DNA of 8,974 nucleotides from an uncultured Collinsella sp. (GCA_947003675.1 CAMQPJ010000036.1:1-8974), one strand, 5' to 3'; shown: positions 1-6,325, counted from the stretch's first letter. Numbers and translations: made by a program. The notes: generated by a model not told the origin, from the sequence alone.

Positions 1-1
1 A

Positions 2-61
2 TACAATTCCTTCCTCAAACTTGCCCGCGTCGCTGCGCGCGTGGCTAAACGGGGGTTGTAA
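2..61 (+). CDS. possible C-terminal tail of an upstream gene (partial)
   Basis: Read from base 2, the plus strand is open from the window edge and encodes a short basic tail ending in ARVAAR-VAKRGL before a TAA stop at 59-61. A strong hairpin terminator follows 60 bp later, which fits the end of a plus-strand gene. Only about 19 residues are visible, so no family can be named. A second open frame also crosses the edge, but it reads straight through the terminator hairpin and is less likely to be real. This call rests on position and composition only. Confidence 0.35.
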   Translation, partial: YNSFLKLARVAARVAKRGL

Positions 62-120
62 CTATTTTTGTGCGAGAGGGGCGGGCGGTTACTCGCTTGA
101 AAAATTAAAGCCTTTCTTTC

Positions 121-177
121 TAGTAAGCCGATGCGATAAAGGAAAACCTCCTTTCTCGCATCGGCTTACTATATTTA
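121..177 (+). terminator. intrinsic terminator, long hairpin
   Basis: A perfect 16-bp stem (121-136 with 156-171) continues, after one mismatch, into a 6-bp stem (138-143 with 149-154) capped by a 5-nt loop. A T/A-rich run follows on the plus strand (172-184, including TTTTT). It would end transcription of the plus-strand gene leaving the left edge. It may also stop minus-strand transcripts from the glycosyltransferase gene, though the minus-side flank is not T-rich. Confidence 0.7.
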
Positions 178-246
178 TATTTTTGGTTTTGCCTTTGCAG
201 ATTCTGATGGTGGGGAATCTGGTATAGCTGCAAGTACGTTAACGCA

Positions 247-350
247 GCTTGCCTGTGGGAGGCCCCTATATATCGTCCCGCGCGCAGTTTCGCAGCGAAG
301 CGAGAATGTTTGAGCACGGGATGATATATAGGGGCCTCCCACAGGCAAGC
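247..350. repeat. 104-bp long palindromic element (28-bp perfect arms)
   Basis: Bases 247-274 and 323-350 are exact reverse complements over 28 bp. After one mismatched pair (275/322) a further 5 bp pair (276-280 with 317-321). The roughly 36-nt centre itself contains a small palindrome (TTCGC-A-GCGAA, 289-299). The arms begin GCTTGCCTGTGGGAGG. There is no T-run on either side, so it does not look like a standard intrinsic terminator. It sits 13 bp beyond the stop codon of the glycosyltransferase. It may be a dispersed palindromic repeat (REP or MITE-like) or a structured 3' end of that mRNA. The short open frame on its minus strand (to 356) is a by-product of the palindrome. Confidence 0.75.
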
Positions 351-363
351 GAACATTAAGACG

Positions 364-1665
364 CTAGCGGATATGCGCGGGTTTTCCGCCCCAGTAGAAG
401 CGGCAGAATGCGCGTTTTCTTTTCTGGGGTTTGCCTACCAGCTCCATGGTGGCGACGGCGATGTCTTCGGCTGCGTGGGGACGGCGTAGTACTTCGCCGT
501 TGATGAGTAGGGCTTTGAGCGACTCCGGATGGTCGTGCAGGTGGCGCAGGGTTACGATGAGCTCTCGTGCCGTGGTGACGTGCATGCTGGCGCCCATGCC
601 GGTGAGCATAGTGGTGTTGGCTTTTTCCTGGCCATATGACTTGCCCAGCAGGATCATCGGCAGATGCGCGCAGAGGCACTCGGTGACCGTGAGTCCGCCC
701 GATTTGAGGATTGCCAAGTCGCAGCCGTGCATGAGGGCCGCCATGTCGTCGACATAGTCCAACACCGTGACGTTCTCGAGCTTCATGGCATCGAAGAGCG
801 TCTTCAGCCGGGTGGCATACTCCACGTCTTTGCCCGGCAAAAAGACAAAGTGCATGTCTTCGAAGCTGCGCAGAAAGGGGAGTGTGTGGTCCATCGCCGC
901 GCGAAACCGGACGTAAGGCTGAGGCAAACTGGCACCGGCCATTACCAGCACGACGGTCTTGTCGGTGGGGAGGTTGAACTTGGCAAGCTCTTCCTCGCGA
1001 TCGTAATCCGTGTCGAATCCGGCGCGAATAGGAATGCCGGTAATGCGAATCTTTGCCTCGGGCACCTTGCGCGGTCGCAGCGTTTCGGCCATAAATTCGT
1101 TGGCAACACAGAATAGATCGGTGTCCTTGTGGGGCCACCAGCCCTCGACTTCGTAGTCGGTCGGGACGCAGATGACCGGATAATCGATACCCGTAATTAC
1201 GCGGGCGCCCACGGCAACGTTGGCTGCCGTGATGTGCGTTGCGACCACGGCTATGGGCCTGCGGTTACGAATATATTCGTTGAAGGCGGGGAACATAATT
1301 CGCGACCATGCCGTGCCGCCACCCCAGAGAAGATGTCCCGTAAGCGTATACCGCCAGGTCAGGTCGTAAATGGGGCGCGTGGCTCCCGTAAAAGAAGCCG
1401 CGGTCTTATTGCCGTCGAATTTAATGCGTCCAAAATCAAGGATATCGAGCACTTCAATCTCAACATCCTCGGGGATGCCATTGGTGCCGCGGATGAGGTC
1501 GAATGCCTGCGCAATCGCATTTGCGGCGGCCTTGTGGCCCGAGCCGACCGAGGCGTGCACGATGGTCACGAGGGGTTTTTGCTGAGCCAAGAGCGTGGTT
1601 TGCTCCGATTGGGGAGCGCTGTTCGTGAGCAGGGGAGCATCGTCGCTCGTCTGCGTCTGATCCAT
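364..1665 (-). CDS. MGDG synthase-family glycosyltransferase (diacylglycerol glycosyltransferase-like)
   Basis: This is a 433-residue GT28-type glycosyltransferase of the MGDG synthase / processive diacylglycerol glucosyltransferase family, expected to transfer sugar from a UDP-sugar to diacylglycerol at the inner membrane face and make glycolipid. The N-terminal MGDG_synth domain shows the glycine loop GSGH (41-44), then THITAANV (143-150), PTDYEVEGWW (168-177) and GIPIRAGF (210-217). The C-terminal donor-binding domain shows KSGGLTVTE (321-329) and GQEKAN (345-350). The C-terminus is strongly basic (KPQKRKR), as expected for a peripheral membrane protein. The start at 1665 is chosen because AAGGGGAG lies about 6 nt upstream; an ATG at 1704 would add 13 residues without a good ribosome site and would cover the likely transcription start. 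It is transcribed divergently from trxB. The sugar and the number of sugars added cannot be told from sequence. Confidence 0.88.
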   Translation of the reverse strand: MDQTQTSDDAPLLTNSAPQSEQTTLLAQQKPLVTIVHASVGSGHKAAANAIAQAFDLIRGTNGIPEDVEIEVLDILDFGRIKFDGNKTAASFTGATRPIYDLTWRYTLTGHLLWGGGTAWSRIMFPAFNEYIRNRRPIAVVATHITAANVAVGARVITGIDYPVICVPTDYEVEGWWPHKDTDLFCVANEFMAETLRPRKVPEAKIRITGIPIRAGFDTDYDREEELAKFNLPTDKTVVLVMAGASLPQPYVRFRAAMDHTLPFLRSFEDMHFVFLPGKDVEYATRLKTLFDAMKLENVTVLDYVDDMAALMHGCDLAILKSGGLTVTECLCAHLPMILLGKSYGQEKANTTMLTGMGASMHVTTARELIVTLRHLHDHPESLKALLINGEVLRRPHAAEDIAVATMELVGKPQKRKRAFCRFYWGGKPAHIR

Positions 1666-1684
1666 CGATAACTCCCCTTCGACG

Positions 1685-1752
1685 TTGTAACACGGATTTA
1701 TCATTGTAGTGCATGAGTGTCACGTTCACGTAAATTTGGGTATGAGCGCAAA
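1685..1752. promoter_or_regulatory. divergent promoter region with tandem TCACGT repeat
   Basis: The 118-bp gap must hold both promoters. On the minus strand a TACAAT -10 box (1708-1703) would start the glycosyltransferase mRNA near 1696, leaving a roughly 31-nt leader; its -35 region is poor. On the plus strand TATGAG (1741-1746), with a weak GTGTCA (1717-1722) 18 bp upstream, could serve trxB. Between them lies an exact tandem repeat TCACGT-TCACGT (1720-1731), placed over both predicted -35 regions, a good position for a shared regulator. The boxes are weak and positions are approximate. Confidence 0.35.
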
Positions 1753-1783
1753 GAACGACAACGTTTCGACGAGAGGACTCTTC

Positions 1784-2722
1784 ATGACTACCGATCAGAC
1801 AATCGATGTTGCGATTATCGGCGGCGGCCCCGCGGGCTATGCTGCCGCCATTTATGCGGCGCGTGCCAACCTGACGACGACTGTCCTTGAGCAGGGCATG
1901 TCTGGCGGACAGATCGCCACGTCCAACGAGATCGAGAATTATCCTGGCATTCCGCTACTGAGCGGTGCCGAACTTGGTGAGCGGTTTCAACAGCATGCTG
2001 AAGGCCTGGGGGCTCAGGTTGAATGGAGTATGGTGACAGGCATCGATTACGATGCCGATGCGGCACAATTTACCATCCATCATGATATGGGCGATACAGC
2101 AGCCAAGAGCGTCGTTGCGTGCATGGGCGCCACGCCGCGTCCTGCGGGTTTTGTCGGCGAGGACACGTATCGCGGTCGTGGCGTTTCGTACTGCGCGACG
2201 TGTGACGGCATGTTCTTCCGTGGCAAGCAGGTCTTTGTTGTCGGAGGCGGCAATTCGGCATGCGAGGAGGCGCTGTTCCTGTCCGACATTGCCAGCAGCG
2301 TGACTATCGTGCTGCGTCGCGATCAGTTCCGTGCACCCGAGGGCGTTGTGAATAAAGTGCTCGCTAAGGACAATATTTCAGTTAGGTACCAAACTAGTAT
2401 TGTTCAGCTTTCTGGTGAAGCGATGCCCACGTCAATCACGTTCAAGGACAATGCGACTGGTGAAATGCACACTGAGTTCTTTGAACCTGGCTCATTTGGC
2501 ATTTTTGTCTTTACCGGCACGCAACCTCATACCGAGCTTGTTGAGCATCTAGTCGATCTGGCTCCCGACGGCGGCATCCTTACCGACGATTCGATGGCCA
2601 CCCGTACGCCCGGATTATTCGCAGCCGGCGATATCCGTTCCAAGCGTTTACGCCAGGTTGTGACCGCCGTTTCGGACGGAGCCATAGCGGCAACCAGCGC
2701 ATACGCTTTCCTACGTGGATAA
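1784..2722 (+). CDS. trxB: thioredoxin reductase (NADPH, FAD-dependent)
   Basis: A 312-residue flavoprotein of normal TrxB length (usually about 305-320). It reduces thioredoxin or a similar disulfide partner in the cytoplasm with NADPH through FAD. Visible motifs in order: FAD-binding GGGPAG (13-18), SGGQIATSNEIENYPG (40-55), the redox-active CATC with Cys137 and Cys140 followed by D141, NADPH-binding GGGNSACEEA (154-163), RRDQFRA (178-184), and the C-terminal FAD motif GLFAAGDI (277-284). Having both NADPH motifs argues for an NADPH enzyme rather than a ferredoxin-type one. The family's usual HRRD is LRRD here. The ATG at 1784 is preceded by GAGAGG with a 7-nt spacing; in-frame upstream codons from 1709 lack a ribosome site and overlap the promoter. 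No thioredoxin gene is adjacent. A hairpin terminator follows. Confidence 0.93.
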   Translation: MTTDQTIDVAIIGGGPAGYAAAIYAARANLTTTVLEQGMSGGQIATSNEIENYPGIPLLSGAELGERFQQHAEGLGAQVEWSMVTGIDYDADAAQFTIHHDMGDTAAKSVVACMGATPRPAGFVGEDTYRGRGVSYCATCDGMFFRGKQVFVVGGGNSACEEALFLSDIASSVTIVLRRDQFRAPEGVVNKVLAKDNISVRYQTSIVQLSGEAMPTSITFKDNATGEMHTEFFEPGSFGIFVFTGTQPHTELVEHLVDLAPDGGILTDDSMATRTPGLFAAGDIRSKRLRQVVTAVSDGAIAATSAYAFLRG

Positions 2723-2762
2723 GTACGATAATATATCTTATGTAAGGTTGCTATCTTTAAAC

Positions 2763-2806
2763 AAAGTGGTTGGACGGTGCTTCAATGTGCTGTCTAACCA
2801 CTTTTA
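2763..2806 (+). terminator. intrinsic terminator of trxB
   Basis: AAAGTGGTT (2763-2771) pairs with AACCACTTT (2796-2804). The stem continues inward through GAC/GTC with G-T pairs to 2780/2787, leaving a 6-nt loop. A TTTT run lies at 2802-2805. It is 40 bp past the trxB stop and ahead of the next gene's own promoter. Confidence 0.75.
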
Positions 2807-2816
2807 CATAGCGCCT

Positions 2817-2871
2817 ATATAGTATGCAAAACTAGATTATCTAGAATACAATATAGAAAATGAACGGAGGA
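2817..2871 (+). promoter_or_regulatory. promoter and operator of the DUF1836 gene
   Basis: A TACAAT -10 box sits at 2847-2852, giving a start near 2859; the -35 is weak (TATGCA, 2823-2828, 18-bp spacing). The weak -35 is covered by an inverted repeat with 7-nt arms, ATATAGT (2817-2823) and ACTAGAT (2831-2837), with a 7-nt spacer. The second arm also forms a perfect palindrome CTAGAT-T-ATCTAG (2832-2844) ending just before the -10. This gives three half-sites in 29 bp, typical of an operator. GGAGGA (2866-2871) is the ribosome site for the ATG at 2877. Confidence 0.55.
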
Positions 2872-2876
2872 ACCTC

Positions 2877-3488
2877 ATGAACCACGTCAAACATGTTATC
2901 CCGATGTCCGATACATCGGTCAGCATTAAGCCGGAGGATATTCAGCCGACGGTGCTGCCGGATGCATTTATTCAGTCCGATATGGTGGGTAAACTCAACG
3001 CTTTGAGCCTGCCACGCTATGACCAGTTGCCCAATGTAACGCTCTATCGCGATCAGGTTATTGAATATGTTGCGCTGTGGATGGAGCCGCTTTCGATTTG
3101 TGTAGAGCAGCCCGTTATCACGCCATCGATGATCAATAACTACGTGAAGGTCGGCCTCGTTCCTGCTCCGGTTAAAAAGCAGTATGGACGTGAGCAGATT
3201 GCGCGTCTCATCTCCATTTGTATTTTTAAGCAGGTGCTGCCCATCGCTGCGGTTCAGGCACTTTTTAATATTCAGCGCTTGAGCTACGACGCTCCGACGG
3301 CTTTCGATTATGTAGTCGATCAACTTGAGGCATCGATTCGTGCAGCGTTTTCCGTCGAGCAGACTCCCGTGCCCGATACCGCACATCAGGTTACGCGCGA
3401 GTCACTGCTCGTACGCAGTGCGGTTTCGTCCTTCGTTTCGAAGGCGTACCTGATGAGTTATCTCAAGTTCAATGGGTTTAATAGCTAA
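2877..3488 (+). CDS. DUF1836 domain-containing protein, putative MerR-like DNA-binding regulator
   Basis: A 203-residue protein of the DUF1836 family, whose members carry a winged-helix/MerR-like DNA-binding region; no specific function is established that I know of. The family hallmarks are clear: LPRYDQLPNVTLYRDQVIEY (45-64), then ITPSMINNYVKVGLVPAP (81-98) and KKQYGREQIARLISICIFKQ (100-119), which together form the likely helix-turn-helix and wing. Residues 120-203 are mainly helical and may form the dimer or sensor part. The N-terminal 40 residues look unstructured. The ribosome site GGAGGA has 5-nt spacing. The gene stands alone between terminators and converges on degV. Its own promoter carries an inverted repeat nearly identical to one upstream of degV, which suggests autoregulation and control of degV (inference). 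Confidence 0.82.
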   Translation: MNHVKHVIPMSDTSVSIKPEDIQPTVLPDAFIQSDMVGKLNALSLPRYDQLPNVTLYRDQVIEYVALWMEPLSICVEQPVITPSMINNYVKVGLVPAPVKKQYGREQIARLISICIFKQVLPIAAVQALFNIQRLSYDAPTAFDYVVDQLEASIRAAFSVEQTPVPDTAHQVTRESLLVRSAVSSFVSKAYLMSYLKFNGFNS

Positions 3489-3497
3489 CCGAGGTAT

Positions 3498-3551
3498 AAA
3501 ACGGGCGGGATAAAGAGCCACTGGCCCCTTATCCCGCCCGTGCGTTTGTTT
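3498..3551. terminator. bidirectional terminator between the DUF1836 and degV genes
   Basis: A perfect 13-bp stem pairs 3501-3513 (ACGGGCGGGATAA) with 3529-3541. On the minus strand it is followed by TTTTATA, a good T-run for ending the degV transcript 20 bp past its stop. On the plus strand the run is weaker (GTTTGTTTAG) but should still end the DUF1836 mRNA. Confidence 0.82.
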
Positions 3552-3560
3552 AGTTGGAAA

Positions 3561-4427
3561 TTATCGGCCCGATGCCACGCCCATGCCGTAGCCGATGATG
3601 AGGCCGTGCATCTCGGCATAGTAAGAATCTAGCCCGTTGCAGGGCATGATAATAGTCTTGGAGCCTGGCCAGCGCTCCACAATGCGGCTGGCAAGCGCCT
3701 GGGCTCCGGCTTCGTTCTCAACGTGATCGATGATGACCTCGCCGCCCGTGAAACCCTCGGCCTCCATGGTGTCGACAATCTTGGTGAGCATCTTCTTTTC
3801 GCCACGCGTGTGCCCAACGAGTTCAATTTCGCCCGCTTCGCTCGCCGTGCCCAAAATGCGGATATTGAGCTTGTTGGCAATAACGCCGGCCGCCTTGGGG
3901 ATACGTCCGGCCTTCGCAAGGTTTTCGTAATTGCACAAACTAAAGAGGATCTTGCTGTTCTGCTCCAAGCTATCGAAATAGGCGCAGGCGTCCTCAAAGG
4001 AGACGTCCGGGTTACTTGCAAGATAGCGATCAAACAATAAGAATATCAGGTCCATCTTGCCGCCCGCTGCCCGCGAATTGACCAGGTGAATCTGACGGTT
4101 GGGCTCTTCGGCAAGCACCATGTCACGTGCGGTGGCCGCGGCATTGTAGCTTCCCGAGACGCCCTCGGAGATGGGCATGCAGATCGTCTTGTCGGCGAGC
4201 TTAAAGAGCTCAGCCCACTCCCCTACGCTTGGGCAGGAGCTCGATGATGCGCTGGATTCCGATTGAATGGCAACATTGAGCTCGTGAACATCGAGCGAGA
4301 GGTCGTCAACGAATTCACGCTCCCCCACTCGGATCTTAAGGGGTGCAAATGCAAAGGTGGTATGAGGTGCGGTTGGTTGCCAATCGCGAAGATTGCAGCT
4401 CGAATCGGAGATAAGTGCCCAGCTCAT
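3561..4427 (-). CDS. DegV family protein (fatty-acid-binding)
   Basis: A 288-residue protein of the DegV family, cytoplasmic two-lobed proteins that bind a fatty acid. In Firmicutes the related FakB proteins present the fatty acid to the FakA kinase for phosphorylation. Family signatures: SDSS near the N-terminus (7-10), a Ser-rich loop ending SSSSCPSVGEW (61-71) at the usual TSQP-type lipid-carboxylate site, ISEGVSGSYNAA (86-97), and NLAKAGRIPKA (169-179). The length is normal (about 280-290). GAAAGGA sits 6 nt upstream of the ATG. No FakA-like kinase gene is in the window, so a role as FakB is only possible. The gene stands alone with its own promoter and two inverted repeats upstream. The position usually threonine in the lipid-binding loop appears as Ser/Cys here. 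Confidence 0.88.
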   Translation of the reverse strand: MSWALISDSSCNLRDWQPTAPHTTFAFAPLKIRVGEREFVDDLSLDVHELNVAIQSESSASSSSCPSVGEWAELFKLADKTICMPISEGVSGSYNAAATARDMVLAEEPNRQIHLVNSRAAGGKMDLIFLLFDRYLASNPDVSFEDACAYFDSLEQNSKILFSLCNYENLAKAGRIPKAAGVIANKLNIRILGTASEAGEIELVGHTRGEKKMLTKIVDTMEAEGFTGGEVIIDHVENEAGAQALASRIVERWPGSKTIIMPCNGLDSYYAEMHGLIIGYGMGVASGR

Positions 4428-4440
4428 TGAGGGTCCTTTC

Positions 4441-4468
4441 TAATTGTTCCCCAACAATTATAGCCATC
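4441..4468 (-). promoter_or_regulatory. degV promoter with overlapping perfect operator-like palindrome
   Basis: On the minus strand a consensus -10 box TATAAT (4462-4457) would start transcription near 4450, giving a 23-nt leader with the ribosome site at about 4434-4440. No good -35 box is visible, which suggests activation. A perfect inverted repeat TAATTGTT-CCCC-AACAATTA (4441-4460) covers the -10 and the start point, the classic position for a repressor site. Confidence 0.6.
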
Positions 4469-4481
4469 TTTTTGATTGATT

Positions 4482-4518
4482 GGATGGCTATCTAGTTTTG
4501 AATACTAGATAGCCATCC
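4482..4518. repeat. 15-bp perfect inverted repeat upstream of degV
   Basis: GGATGGCTATCTAGT (4482-4496) and its exact complement (4504-4518) flank a 7-nt spacer. The inner part (4490-4510) nearly matches the operator-like repeat in the DUF1836 promoter. The repeat lies immediately upstream of the degV promoter, touching its -35 region. A further copy of ATAGCCATC (4460-4468) overlaps the degV -10, so the arm 4483-4491 could pair with either copy. Read on the plus strand it is followed by TGATTTTA and could be a weak terminator, but no plus-strand gene precedes it. An operator or activator site seems more likely. Confidence 0.6.
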
Positions 4519-4540
4519 TGATTTTATGGCAAACGGTAGG

Positions 4541-4581
4541 GAAAAAAGAATGGGCCTCGTGACTCAAGATCGCGAGGCCCA
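4541..4581 (-). terminator. intrinsic terminator of the pgsA-to-NlpC/P60 transcription unit
   Basis: TGGGCCTCG (4551-4559) pairs with CGAGGCCCA (4573-4581), and the stem extends past one mismatch by GA/TC. On the minus strand it is followed directly by TTCTTTTTTC (4550-4541), a strong T-run. It lies 24 bp past the stop codon of the NlpC/P60 gene. Confidence 0.88.
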
Positions 4582-4604
4582 CGTTCGTTCGCTGCAGTAA
4601 TAAA

Positions 4605-5726
4605 TTAGTAGCGCACGAAAATGTAATTGTTGTTCATGCCAGCAGCGACGGAGCTGATGATGACGCCCGTTTTGTAGTCGGAAGCATGGATCATCTGACC
4701 ATTACCGATATAGATGCCTGTATGGTAGGAGTTAACCACAACATCGCCGGGTTGCGGATCGGACACGCGGGTCCAACCCATGAAGGTGCCGGTGGTGCCC
4801 AGGCGGCAGTAGCGGCCCGTGAGGCAATAGCTTACAAAACCGGAGCAGTCAAAGCTGTTCGGTCCAATGCCGCCCCAGGAATAAGCGTATCCGAGCTTGC
4901 TGTAGGCGCGCGAAACAACGGTACCGCCGTCAACGGACTGGCTCGGTGCGGAAGGCGTCGGAGTCGGAGCGGGCGTCACGGGCTGCGGCGTGGGGGCAGG
5001 AGCGGGCGCGGGCGCGGGCGTGTTGCCGCCGCCGTTGTTGGTCGTACCGCCACCATTGTTGGTGTTCTCGGTCGTACCGGCAGTGTCGTTGCTCACCGTG
5101 GCCTTTTCGGCGGTGCTGGCATTGATACCAGCCTGAAGCGCGGCGTTGGCCTCGGCCTCGGCAGCAAGCTCGGCCTGCAGCTGTGAATCCAGGGAGTTCA
5201 CGACACTCTGGGCCTCAGCCTGCTGGGCATTGAGCTCGTCGACCTTCTTCTGCGTCGCGGCGACGTTCTTCTCCTGCTCGGTCTGCTTATCGGTGAGCTG
5301 CTGCTTAAGGTCCTTGACCTCCTGAATGGTCTGGGCCTGCTTGTCGGAAACCTTGCCGTAGTAGAACAGACGGTTGAGCATGTCGCCCAGATCGTCGACG
5401 CCCGTCAGAACCTGAAGGAGACTCAGGCCGCCAGTCTTGTACTCACCGGCAACGTAGCTCGAAAGCTTTGCCTGACCCTCGGCAATCTCTTGCTGCTTTT
5501 GCGTGATCTCGCCTGCAGTCTGATCAAGCTCCTGCGTCTGTGCGGAGAGTTCTTCATGAATTTGCTGGGTTTGGGTGCCAATCTGCTCGAGTTTGGTACG
5601 AGCAGCGGCAAGGTCGGATGCGGTATCGGCATAGGCCGGAGCCACGAGGCCCAGGCCCAAAACACAAGCTAGGGTTGCCGTAGCAGCGCAGCGTGCCATG
5701 TTTTTGTGCGTGTTTGCTGTGCGCAT
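4605..5726 (-). CDS. secreted coiled-coil NlpC/P60 peptidoglycan hydrolase
   Basis: A 373-residue exported protein that probably cleaves peptidoglycan stem peptides (D-gamma-glutamyl-diamino-acid endopeptidase type) at the cell surface. A Sec signal peptide occupies 1-33 with cleavage likely after AYA (31-33). Residues about 35-205 form a long coiled coil rich in Gln, Glu and Ala, as in RipA/PcsB-type hydrolases where it acts as a regulatory or docking region. A low-complexity linker (about 206-266: Asn/Gly-rich, then Ala-Pro and Thr-Pro repeats) leads to a C-terminal NlpC/P60 domain (about 267-373). The catalytic set is visible: Cys294 in FDCSGF, His335 in YHTGIYIG, and His347 in MIHAS. AAAGGAAG lies just upstream of the ATG; a second ATG at codon 10 is possible. 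It is last in the operon, 32 bp after apt, and closed by a strong terminator. Confidence 0.92.
   Translation of the reverse strand: MRTANTHKNMARCAATATLACVLGLGLVAPAYADTASDLAAARTKLEQIGTQTQQIHEELSAQTQELDQTAGEITQKQQEIAEGQAKLSSYVAGEYKTGGLSLLQVLTGVDDLGDMLNRLFYYGKVSDKQAQTIQEVKDLKQQLTDKQTEQEKNVAATQKKVDELNAQQAEAQSVVNSLDSQLQAELAAEAEANAALQAGINASTAEKATVSNDTAGTTENTNNGGGTTNNGGGNTPAPAPAPAPTPQPVTPAPTPTPSAPSQSVDGGTVVSRAYSKLGYAYSWGGIGPNSFDCSGFVSYCLTGRYCRLGTTGTFMGWTRVSDPQPGDVVVNSYHTGIYIGNGQMIHASDYKTGVIISSVAAGMNNNYIFVRY
5002..5019. repeat. 6-bp tandem repeat (GCGGGC x3) in the NlpC/P60 linker
   Basis: Three exact in-frame copies of GCGGGC encode part of the Ala-Pro run in the linker. Because the unit is 6 bp, slippage would change linker length by two residues without shifting the frame. 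Similar but imperfect units flank it. Confidence 0.7.
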
Positions 5727-5758
5727 GTAGCTTCCTTTCCAGTAACTAAGGGTAACGG

Positions 5759-6289
5759 CTAGTCCACCGTCACCAGGCTAAAGAGCTCAACGTCCTCGTT
5801 AGAAGGCGTGAGCTTCTTGCGCGGGTTGAGAAACGCAAGCTCAAGGATACAACCGTAGCCCACAAGCTTTGCGCCCATATCTCGCACCAGTTTACCTGTT
5901 GCCTCGACGGTTCCGCCCGTCGCGACCAAGTCGTCCAGAATCAACACGGTATCTTTAGAGCTGATAGCGTCGGCGTGGATCTCGATAGAATCCGTTCCAT
6001 ACTCGAGCTCGTAGCTCTCGCTTACCGTCTTGCGCGGCAGTTTGCCCGGCTTACGTGCGGGAACAAAGCCGGCACCCAGGGCGACGGCCACGGGCACACC
6101 GACCATAAAGCCGCGGGCCTCGGGTCCTACGACCTTGGTAATGCCCATGCCAGCAAAATGCTCAGTCAGGGCATCCACCATGGCCTTCAGGGCCTCGGGA
6201 TTGCCAAAGAGCGGCGTGATGTCCTTAAAGACGACTCCGGGCTCGGGATAGTCGGGGATATCGACGATATGAGATTCGAAGTCGTACAT
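5759..6289 (-). CDS. apt: adenine phosphoribosyltransferase
   Basis: Converts adenine and PRPP to AMP and pyrophosphate in purine salvage (cytoplasm, usually a dimer). The 176-residue form starting at 6289 shows FKDITPLF (21-28) at the adenine side, GPEARGF (55-61), ARKPGKLP (78-85), and the PRPP-binding signature LILDDLVATGGT (116-127), all diagnostic for Apt. Two starts are possible. The ATG at 6289 has AAAGG 8 nt upstream and matches the usual family N-terminus; the ATG at 6304 would add MKGHT and has only a weak GGA. I prefer 6289. The gene follows the FtsR-like regulator by 21-36 bp and precedes the NlpC/P60 gene by 32 bp on the same strand, so co-transcription is likely. In Gram-positives apt often sits next to relA or recJ; here it does not. 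Confidence 0.94.
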   Translation of the reverse strand: MYDFESHIVDIPDYPEPGVVFKDITPLFGNPEALKAMVDALTEHFAGMGITKVVGPEARGFMVGVPVAVALGAGFVPARKPGKLPRKTVSESYELEYGTDSIEIHADAISSKDTVLILDDLVATGGTVEATGKLVRDMGAKLVGYGCILELAFLNPRKKLTPSNEDVELFSLVTVD

Positions 6290-6325
6290 GGTGTGACCTT
6301 TCATGGATTTCCGGGTGAACGGCGG

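Noticed and set aside
120..356. 78-codon minus-strand open frame over the palindrome
   Set aside because: Its sequence is simply the translation of the 247-350 palindrome followed by the terminator hairpin; no ribosome site is seen.
356..1138. 260-codon open frame antisense-frame within the glycosyltransferase gene
   Set aside because: It lies on the same strand but in another frame, is rich in Arg/His typical of a shadow frame in G+C-rich DNA, and the overlapping frame has full MGDG-synthase motifs.
2841..3386. 181-codon minus-strand open frame opposite the DUF1836 gene
   Set aside because: The plus-strand frame has the conserved DUF1836 signature, ribosome site and promoter; the opposite frame has none.
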